Shown: positions 1 through 4,549 of the stretch, in pieces | How the letters are laid out: the number at the start of each line of letters is the position of its first letter | Position numbering within the stretch: the first letter of the stretch is position 1 | Source: Bacillota bacterium | GTDB lineage: Bacteria; Bacillota_I; Bacilli_A; Erysipelotrichales; Erysipelotrichaceae | DNA length: 6,595 nt | Direction of reading: 5' to 3' | Assembly (NCBI GenBank): GCA_023426935.1 | Contig: JAEZBR010000039.1 | Location: forward strand, 1 to 6,595 | Notes under the pieces: generated by a model | The model's database searches: none | Told to the model about the DNA's origin: nothing | The model's input: the letters and a program-made list of their open reading frames with translations, nothing else | Made by a program: the position numbers and the translations under genes

Positions 1-32
1 CAAGCCCAAAGCCAACCAGCAAGATAACTATA

Positions 33-129
33 TCCTATAAGTGTAAGACTAAGTTCATGTAGAAGTTCCTATAAGACTAAATTCAACTTCGCGGGTCTTG
101 AAGTGGAATTTAACTTTTCACTTCAGACC
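33..129. repeat. Imperfect direct repeats and two overlapping inverted repeats
   Basis: A sequence starting CCTATAA and running to GACTAAGTTCA (34-56) recurs in shorter form at 68-85 (CCTATAAGACTAAATTCA). Next to it are two inverted repeats that share one arm. Bases 78-90 pair with 100-112 (12 of 13 pairs, one A-G mismatch, 9-base loop). Bases 94-105 pair with 119-129 (11 pairs, T99 bulged, 13-base loop). Because 100-105 is used in both, the two hairpins cannot form together. The block ends about 23 bases before the -35 box of the tRNA promoter. It could be the worn end of an insertion sequence or a regulatory RNA; I found no transposase frame beside it. The pairing is seen directly; the role is unknown. 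Confidence 0.5.
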
Positions 130-152
130 ACTACTACTAAATAGAAATCGCC

Positions 153-181
153 TTGACTTGACCAGTGGTTATCAGTATAAT
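153..181 (+). promoter_or_regulatory. Promoter of the tRNA-Pro gene
   Basis: TTGACT at 153-158 and TATAAT at 176-181 are separated by exactly 17 bases, a near-perfect vegetative (sigma-A type) promoter. Transcription should start near 188, a few bases before the mature tRNA begins at 194, which leaves a very short 5' leader for RNase P. An overlapping TTGACC at 158-163 would give only a 12-base spacer and is unlikely to be the -35 box. Confidence 0.85.
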
Positions 182-193
182 TGCTAAGGCAAT

Positions 194-270
194 CAGGGTG
201 TAGCGAAGCTTGGTATCGCGCACGGTTCGGGACCGTGAGGCCGTGGGTTCAAATCCCACCACTCTGACCA
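194..270 (+). tRNA. tRNA-Pro (anticodon CGG)
   Basis: This folds as a complete 77-base cloverleaf. The acceptor stem is CAGGGTG (194-200) with CACTCTG (260-266); six pairs are Watson-Crick and one is G-T. U8 and A9 are present. The D stem is GCGA/TCGC. The anticodon stem is CACGG (221-225) with CCGTG (233-237), enclosing the loop TTCGGGA with anticodon CGG at 228-230. The variable loop is AGGCC and the T arm is GTGGG-TTCAAAT-CCCAC. The discriminator is A267 and CCA is encoded at 268-270. CGG reads the proline codon CCG. It is a single gene between its own promoter and terminator. Confidence 0.97.
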
Positions 271-281
271 TTTAAATATTC

Positions 282-308
282 AGCACTTCCCTTCCGAAGT
301 GCTTTTTT
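282..308 (+). terminator. Intrinsic terminator after tRNA-Pro
   Basis: AGCACTTC (282-289) and GAAGTGCT (296-303) form a perfect 8-bp stem with a 6-base loop, followed by a run of six T (303-308). It lies 11 bases after the encoded CCA and should end the tRNA transcript. It also separates the tRNA unit from the deaminase gene downstream. Confidence 0.88.
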
Positions 309-322
309 ATTGTCGAATAAGT

Positions 323-340
323 TATAATACTACCAAGGAG
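323..340 (+). promoter_or_regulatory. -10 box and ribosome binding site ahead of the deaminase gene
   Basis: TATAAT at 323-328 is followed by AAGGAG at 335-340, five bases before the ATG at 346. No recognisable -35 box lies 16-18 bases upstream; that interval falls on the tRNA terminator stem. If the -10 is used, transcription would start almost on the ribosome binding site. The ribosome binding site matters because it shows that ATG 346 was the original start of a gene that now hits a stop after eight codons. Confidence 0.45.
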
Positions 341-345
341 TCATT

Positions 346-767
346 ATGGATATTTGGAAAAATTATAGTTAGCCGCCAAGAAACAATATAAGCCTCAGGA
401 AGTTTCACCTTTCATCTATACGCATCACGTCGTATGCGCCTTGGAAAGTGAGAATGGAATGATTTTTACCGGCTTCTGTATCGAAAGCTGTGGTGGCGTA
501 ATGAATTTGTGTGCCGAAAGAGTCGCAGCTTTAAATATGTATGTTAATAGCGGACAAACCGTCATTAAAAGAATGATTGCCTTTAGAGATAAAGCACCCG
601 ATGAAAACAACAGCGGTCTGCCTTGTGGGGCTTGCCGGGAATTTCTGCTGCAACTATCGCAAAAGAATAAACACTTGGAGATTATGGTTAACTATGAAAA
701 CCGTACCACTGTCACCCTTGAGCAGTTAATACCTCTTTGGTGGGGAGATAAGAGATCCGACAAATAA
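346..767 (+). pseudogene. Cytidine deaminase-family protein, frameshifted near its start
   Basis: The family removes the amino group from cytidine or related compounds using a catalytic zinc. The zinc-binding and catalytic residues are intact: a Cys-Ala-Glu motif (LCAER, Cys codon at 510) and PCGAC (Cys codons at 624 and 633). The C-terminus LWWGDKR matches a bacterial subgroup that also includes proteins named blasticidin-S deaminase-like. ATG 346, with a good ribosome binding site, reads MDIWKNYS and then stops at 370. From 369 the family's N-terminal part (LAAKKQYKPQEVSPF) continues in another frame to TAA 765-767. Restoring one base between about 358 and 369 gives a normal 140-residue protein. 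The only possible start inside the long frame is TTG 441, which would remove the conserved VSPF region. This is either a recent pseudogene or a sequencing error. The gene converges on the GGDEF gene with a 14-base gap. Confidence 0.85.
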
Positions 768-781
768 ACATTTACTTCATT

Positions 782-1921
782 TTATAACTTTCTTTTGACG
801 AAATATAGATTCTGATCAGCCTGATTAATTGCCTGTTCCAATGAAAGATGATTGTCGGTAATTACCGCATAACCTACGGAGATACTTAGATTATACTCAA
901 TCATCGCCCTAAGACTTTCTTCTTTTACGATTTTTTGTAACTCATTCACAATATTCGCCGGATTGATCGCATACTGATTCTTAGCCACAACAATGAATTC
1001 ATCGCCACCATATCTAGCCACAAAGATATGTTGATAGGTTCCTAATTTAATCAAAGCCTTCGCAACTAAGCTTAAGGCTTTATCGCCGACAATATGTCCA
1101 TATTTATCATTAATGCTCTTAAATTGATCGACATCGGCCACATAAATAACCATAGGATTTTTCACGGAAACATCCGCCAACTGATTCTCGATATACTGAT
1201 TGGTTCTGCGGCGATTATTTAAACCGGTTAAGGCATCATTATATATCTGGGCACTTTGGATGTTGATAAAGACAAGAAAGAACACGGTTATGATTGCTGG
1301 GGCTAGAATTGGGGTCCCCGAATATTTAATCTGAAGGATTCCGGCGATCATCGGGAATAAAATAAAAATTCCGATGACAACATACTGTCGTCTTGTTTCC
1401 CTACGTTTCTCTTTGACGGTACTAACAATCGAAATAACTAAAACCGCTATATCGTAAACATATCCTAATAAAGAAAAGAAAGTAAAGAAAGGACCATGTT
1501 GATAAACGCCGGAACTTGAGACCGTAAATGCCCACCCGGTAAGGGGGGATAAAACCAGCATTACTCCCGCAACTATCAAGGGAAGCGCTGATAACAAAAA
1601 ACGATTTTTTGTCATGGTTCTTTTATTGAGACGCATATCCGCAAACACGAACCAGAAAAATCCGATTGCGGATAGACAAAATAAGGAAACGATATTGGCA
1701 ATCCAGATGACGGGAACTAACAAAGGTAAATAGTTATTTTCCATCAATAACCAAATCAAACCGAAAATGAGAAATCCACAGTAGGAGATTAAGGAATACC
1801 TTAAAGCTTTTACTTCCGATTCATTGCCGAAATCCAGGTTGATATAAAATCCCATTGCCATTGCCATGATAATGCAGAAGAGATCTACCATGACATAAGT
1901 TAAAATCATTCTAGTGTCCAT
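782..1921 (-). CDS. Membrane-bound GGDEF diguanylate cyclase
   Basis: Predicted to make cyclic di-GMP from two GTP at the inner face of the membrane. The N-terminal half (about 7-222) has seven hydrophobic helices, near 7-27, 42-60, 68-93, 107-127, 147-168, 179-197 and 204-222, and looks like an integral sensor that I cannot assign to a named family. The GGDEF domain (about 225-379) starts with DALTGLNNRR (229-238). It has metal-binding Asp263, the FKSIND and GHIVGD substrate motifs (267-280), an intact active-site YGGDEF (304-309) and the ISVGYA strand (347-352). The usual allosteric I-site RxxD ahead of GGDEF is replaced by TYQH (295-298), so product inhibition through that site is not expected. 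There is no EAL domain. The start is supported by AGGAGG at 1926-1931, four bases upstream. The gene appears to be transcribed alone. Confidence 0.92.
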   Translation of the reverse strand: MDTRMILTYVMVDLFCIIMAMAMGFYINLDFGNESEVKALRYSLISYCGFLIFGLIWLLMENNYLPLLVPVIWIANIVSLFCLSAIGFFWFVFADMRLNKRTMTKNRFLLSALPLIVAGVMLVLSPLTGWAFTVSSSGVYQHGPFFTFFSLLGYVYDIAVLVISIVSTVKEKRRETRRQYVVIGIFILFPMIAGILQIKYSGTPILAPAIITVFFLVFINIQSAQIYNDALTGLNNRRRTNQYIENQLADVSVKNPMVIYVADVDQFKSINDKYGHIVGDKALSLVAKALIKLGTYQHIFVARYGGDEFIVVAKNQYAINPANIVNELQKIVKEESLRAMIEYNLSISVGYAVITDNHLSLEQAINQADQNLYFVKRKL

Positions 1922-1998
1922 TCTGCCTCCTGGCTTAATAGCTCTTGGTCTACTAAAATACTATCATTATTACTATCAAAGAATAAGAGGATTTCACT

Positions 1999-2021
1999 AA
2001 AAAAGCAGCCGTAGCTGCTTT
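1999..2021 (-). terminator. Intrinsic terminator of the lysine-rich protein gene
   Basis: Read on the minus strand, AAAGCAGC and GCTGCTTT (2014-2021 and 2002-2009) form an 8-bp stem with a 4-base TACG loop, running straight into six T (2004 down to 1999). It begins seven bases after the stop codon of the 2028-2438 gene and insulates it from the GGDEF gene downstream. Confidence 0.9.
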
Positions 2022-2027
2022 ATTGAT

Positions 2028-2438
2028 TTACCAATTGAATTTATTACGATTAGGGCTTAGATTATCGACATAGTATCTAACCGTGAAATCACCATCAGGT
2101 CCTTCGGTATCAACTAGGATATCGTCACCTTCAAGTAAAGAATCGGCCATTGCCTCACAAACTTCATCGAGGTTCTCCAATTCTTCCAATTCCTGATTAA
2201 GATCGTTCGCATTTACCTCAATGTAAAGCCAGTTCTTATCATGAGCTTCCTGCTTCTTGTTCTGAATCTTAGTAGCATAATCGGCTTTTTTCAAAGCGGT
2301 CTTCTTGGTAACTTTCTTAGCGACCTTTTTAACCGGTTTCTTTACTGCCGGTTTCTTAGTCTCAGCTGTTTTCTTAGCCGTTACTGTCTTCTTAGCTACT
2401 GTCTTTGAAGTCTTAACACCTTTTGTTGCTTTAACCAT
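2028..2438 (-). CDS. Lysine-rich histone H1-like tail fused to an acidic domain
   Basis: I do not recognise the 136-residue protein as a named family. Residues 1-51 are a basic, disordered-looking tail built from KK, T, A, V and P units (20 lysines, one glutamate, no aspartate), like histone H1-type nucleic-acid-binding tails. Residues 68-136 look like a compact acidic domain: a WLYIEV strand, an acidic helix (NDLNQELEELENLDEVCEAM), then DDILVD and FTVRYYVDNL strands. A DNA- or RNA-binding chromatin-like role is inferred from the tail alone. There is no signal peptide, so it should be cytosolic. The start is supported by GGGAGG seven bases upstream. It has its own strong promoter and terminator, so it is probably well expressed and independent of its neighbours. 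Confidence 0.85.
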   Translation of the reverse strand: MVKATKGVKTSKTVAKKTVTAKKTAETKKPAVKKPVKKVAKKVTKKTALKKADYATKIQNKKQEAHDKNWLYIEVNANDLNQELEELENLDEVCEAMADSLLEGDDILVDTEGPDGDFTVRYYVDNLSPNRNKFNW

Positions 2439-2459
2439 GTGAATTCCTCCCTCAGTTGT

Positions 2460-2488
2460 ATTATAAGCATATTACGATAAAATCTCAA
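2460..2488 (-). promoter_or_regulatory. Promoter of the lysine-rich protein gene
   Basis: On the minus strand, TTGAGA (2488-2483) and TATAAT (2465-2460) are 17 bases apart. The -35 box overlaps the stop codon of the upstream small membrane protein gene. Transcription should start near 2453, giving a leader of about 15 bases that carries the GGGAGG ribosome binding site. This is one of the best promoter matches in the window. Confidence 0.82.
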
Positions 2489-2826
2489 TCGAAAAATGCC
2501 CACCCACAGTAAATATAGACTAAAGAGAAACCGAAATCCGTTAACCCCAAGAAAGTGAAAACGCTTGCAAGCTGGGGGAAGACTACATAATCTAGTTGCC
2601 AAGCGATAATAAAGAACACAATGATCGTGATAATAACTTTCCTAAGCCAGGTATATTGACGACCGTGTTTGATCCAACTCATCGTGACTCCGAAGAAGAA
2701 ATACACCGCTGCCCGCAGTAAAACCAAGAAGGTTTCAACCCCCGGAAAATTCAGATAAGTTGCGAATAGATGAATAACTAAGCCACCGATGATAACGGTG
2801 AGAATCGGCATTAAATACTTTTTCAT
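2485..2826 (-). CDS. Small four-helix membrane protein, unknown function
   Basis: I do not recognise this 113-residue protein. It is almost wholly hydrophobic, with helices near residues 5-26, 32-51, 64-84 and 88-111. The one clearly hydrophilic loop, KHGRQYTWLRK (53-63), is basic and is therefore likely cytoplasmic. Helix 1 is a membrane helix rather than a cleaved signal peptide. The start is supported by GGAGG at 2831-2835, four bases upstream. It lies 68 bases after the TIR-LRR gene on the same strand. It has a possible promoter in that gap, and I see no clear terminator between the two, so cotranscription is possible. It could be a partner of the receptor or an unrelated small membrane protein; the sequence does not decide. 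Confidence 0.75.
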   Translation of the reverse strand: MKKYLMPILTVIIGGLVIHLFATYLNFPGVETFLVLLRAAVYFFFGVTMSWIKHGRQYTWLRKVIITIIVFFIIAWQLDYVVFPQLASVFTFLGLTDFGFSLVYIYCGWAFFD

Positions 2827-2846
2827 AATTCCTCCATTTCCTGACT

Positions 2847-2875
2847 ATTATAAAGGAAATGGGAAAAGAATTAAA
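2847..2875 (-). promoter_or_regulatory. Possible promoter of the small membrane protein gene
   Basis: On the minus strand a perfect TATAAT (2852-2847) lies 17 bases after TTTAAT (2875-2870), a weak -35 match. Transcription would start near 2840, about 14 bases before the ATG. The -10 box is convincing and the -35 box is not. Confidence 0.55.
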
Positions 2876-2894
2876 GGAAGCGTTTTCTTACTAA

Positions 2895-4244
2895 TTAGTA
2901 TTCTTGGAAGGTTAATCCCATAGCCTTGGCATATTTCTCGGTATAGCTTCCCTTTACGCCAACTAAGACTACTCCGCTTTCTGCTTCGAAAGCTTTGATA
3001 TCGATATCGACGGTAGCACATGGGATCACGACTTTTTTCAAATTATCACACCCTCGGAAGGTATTCTCATCAAGATAATCAATCGCGGAAGATAAAGTTA
3101 CTGTTTCCAAGGAAGAACAGCCATAGAACATCCCGTAATCTAAAACCATAAAGGTTTCCGGGAAAGAAACGTTCACAAAACCAGTATGCGCAAAAGCCCA
3201 CCCTAAGATCTTAGTTAAAGAGGCCGGAATATTCATAGATTTCAGGTTCTCACAACCATAGAAGGCCCGATAATGAATGACCTGCAGAGTTTCTGGTAGA
3301 ACTAAACTTTCAATTTCCTTATTATCTTCGAAACATTTCTCATTAATACTGACTACCGGCAAACCATCAACGACGGCCGGAATTTCAACTTTCTTATGCC
3401 CGGTCCCGAAGTATTTATCGAGACTGACTCCGGTTTTGTCGTAGTTATAAGAATATAGATACTCATCCGCATACTTCGAATCGTTATTCTCATCTAGGGT
3501 AACCTTATCCGTATCGGAAGAATCCCCATCGGCACCACCGGAATCCGCGGTCGTATTACCGCTGTCCGTGGTCTTACTAGCATCCCCAGTCGAGTTGTTT
3601 TTTGAGCCGGAGAAGACCCCACTTAAGGCTAGAGAAACACAAAGAATGATCACACCGCCAACGCTGAGGGCCGCAATCATTATTTTCTTATTCTTCATGA
3701 GTTTATTTTCCTGAGCCGAAGTTTTATTAATGGTACTGGAAACATCGACCTTGTCAGCTACCTTCATTCCCAGCTGTTCTAAAGCTCCGACTAGTTTAAA
3801 GACATATTCTTCTTCGGTCATATTATATTTTAAAATCGCCTGCTTCATTCCAAAGCGCAGCTTAGTTCGCCCTTGAAGATTCGTCTGCTTCAGATAAACC
3901 CCTAGACATGGTTTCTTTTCATTTAAACAAAAGTCAATTTCGTTTTGAACATTATCCGACTCGGCGGAATTAGGCGTAAAGAAGACCACAAACATCGAAC
4001 AGTGTTCCAAAGCTTGAGCTATCTCTTGAGTCCATTCGTTTCCCGGTGAGATTCCTTCATCGTACCAAACATGGTAACCAAGCTTATTCAGTCGCTCGAT
4101 TTCCATAAAGACCAGAGCCGAGTCCCTATGGGAATAGCTGACAAAAATATAGGGCTCACTTCCCCGATAAGCCGGATAAGGCATCCTTCCTTTCCCGGGA
4201 ACTAGTTTTGTCCCGTTAGTCTGCGCTTTCTTGTTTTCCGCCAT
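2895..4244 (-). CDS. TIR domain-transmembrane-BspA-type LRR receptor-like protein
   Basis: A 449-residue single-pass membrane protein. Residues 30-155 form a TIR domain of the bacterial TIR_2 type: first strand YIFVSYSHRD (32-41), BB-loop region WYDEGISPGNEW (60-71), and Glu102 in the S-x-N-x-x-NE region, where catalytic TIR domains carry the NAD-cleaving glutamate. A basic stretch (KLMKNKK, 181-187) precedes one membrane helix (188-211). Residues 212-255 are a Ser/Thr/Gly/Asp-rich linker. Residues 285-425 hold BspA-type (LRR_5) leucine-rich repeats such as AFYGCENLKSMNIP, ending in the usual GSYTEKYAK tail. The positive-inside rule puts TIR in the cytosol and the repeats outside. ATG 4244 is chosen because AAAGGAGA lies eight bases upstream; a TTG at 4262 overlaps that site. 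NADase activity is inferred from family knowledge; a signalling, defence or adhesion role is open. Confidence 0.9.
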   Translation of the reverse strand: MAENKKAQTNGTKLVPGKGRMPYPAYRGSEPYIFVSYSHRDSALVFMEIERLNKLGYHVWYDEGISPGNEWTQEIAQALEHCSMFVVFFTPNSAESDNVQNEIDFCLNEKKPCLGVYLKQTNLQGRTKLRFGMKQAILKYNMTEEEYVFKLVGALEQLGMKVADKVDVSSTINKTSAQENKLMKNKKIMIAALSVGGVIILCVSLALSGVFSGSKNNSTGDASKTTDSGNTTADSGGADGDSSDTDKVTLDENNDSKYADEYLYSYNYDKTGVSLDKYFGTGHKKVEIPAVVDGLPVVSINEKCFEDNKEIESLVLPETLQVIHYRAFYGCENLKSMNIPASLTKILGWAFAHTGFVNVSFPETFMVLDYGMFYGCSSLETVTLSSAIDYLDENTFRGCDNLKKVVIPCATVDIDIKAFEAESGVVLVGVKGSYTEKYAKAMGLTFQEY

Positions 4245-4252
4245 GTGCTTTT

Positions 4253-4259
4253 CTCCTTT
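4253..4259 (-). promoter_or_regulatory. Ribosome binding site that fixes the TIR-LRR start
   Basis: On the minus strand AAAGGAG (4259-4253) lies eight bases before ATG 4244. The frame stays open up to a TTG at 4262, but that start would lie on top of this site and has no site of its own, so ATG 4244 is preferred. Confidence 0.8.
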
Positions 4260-4458
4260 CAAATGGTCTGATCATTCAGACTGGATAACCTCAGTTTTAA
4301 CCACAAAAACTAACCGATGTTAAAATCTAATTCGCTTTGCCTTATGCAGATCTATAATGCGAATCTTCAGAAATGAAGGGTTAGAATTAATAATGTAGAT
4401 ACTAATTTAGTCTATTGTGTTTACGCAAAAACAAGCACTTCTAAGCTAACTTGAGTTC

Positions 4459-4487
4459 AATATAGCACACGATTATGGCGTGCTCAA
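4459..4487 (-). promoter_or_regulatory. Promoter of the TIR-LRR gene, with a long leader
   Basis: On the minus strand TTGAGC (4487-4482) and TATATT (4464-4459) are 17 bases apart. Transcription would begin near 4452, leaving about 208 bases of untranslated leader before ATG 4244. I found no comparably good promoter closer to the gene; TATAGA near 4352 has no clear -35 box. Confidence 0.6.
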
Positions 4488-4488
4488 G

Positions 4489-4524
4489 GGAGGAAATAAT
4501 AAATCACCAAATATTATTTCCTTC
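4489..4524. repeat. 13-bp AT-rich inverted repeat
   Basis: Bases 4489-4501 (GGAGGAAATAATA) pair with 4512-4524 (TATTATTTCCTTC) around a 10-base loop. Eleven pairs next to the loop are perfect, followed by one G-T and one G-C pair. Neither strand has a T run after it, so it is not a standard intrinsic terminator. It sits just upstream of the -35 box of the TIR-LRR promoter, where it could be a regulator-binding palindrome or a transcript-end hairpin. Confidence 0.6.
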
Positions 4525-4549
4525 GGATAAACATTACTAAAAATGTTAA

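Larger units (their letters stand above)
4245..4549. other. 305-bp gene-free stretch with hairpins, upstream of the TIR-LRR gene
   Basis: I see no supported gene here on either strand. The region holds a promoter for the TIR-LRR gene (4459-4487) and several inverted repeats. These are GTCTGA/TCAGAC (4266-4271 and 4276-4281) just ahead of the ribosome binding site, TTTTAAC/GTTAAAA (4295-4301 and 4319-4325), ATTCGC/GCGAAT with an inner TTAT/ATAA (4330-4364), and a long AT-rich hairpin at 4489-4524. A weak AACATT/AATGTT hairpin (4530-4547) follows the stop codon of the phosphodiesterase gene. It lacks a G-C core and a proper T run, so it is at best a poor terminator. The stretch probably combines the 3' end of one unit with a structured leader for the next. 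Confidence 0.6.

Noticed and set aside
1..40. Possible C-terminal tail of a plus-strand gene at the left edge (frames closing at 27 or 40)
   Set aside because: Only 8-12 codons are visible, with no recognisable sequence; it cannot be told from noncoding DNA.
346..372. Programmed ribosomal frameshifting in the deaminase gene
   Set aside because: No fitting slippery heptamer is present. The target frame also has a stop (TAG 366-368), so the shift would have to occur at the non-slippery AGT codon just before the stop.
425..610. Minus-strand open frame of about 61 codons opposite the deaminase
   Set aside because: It is antisense to a segment with clear conserved deaminase motifs and has no recognisable protein features.
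441..767. Deaminase gene starting at TTG 441
   Set aside because: It has no ribosome binding site at a suitable distance, and family sequence continues in the same frame upstream to 369, so the TTG is an internal leucine codon.
2396..2602. Minus-strand open frame bridging the lysine-rich and small membrane protein genes
   Set aside because: It overlaps two better-supported genes with good ribosome binding sites and covers a promoter; it looks like a frame shadow.
4245..4262. TIR-LRR start at TTG 4262, adding six residues
   Set aside because: The TTG lies immediately before the AAAGGAG site that serves ATG 4244; translating from it would require another upstream site, which is absent.
4475..4540. 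Short plus-strand frame of 21 codons from ATG 4475
   Set aside because: It has no ribosome binding site and lies inside the inverted-repeat region; the length is expected by chance.
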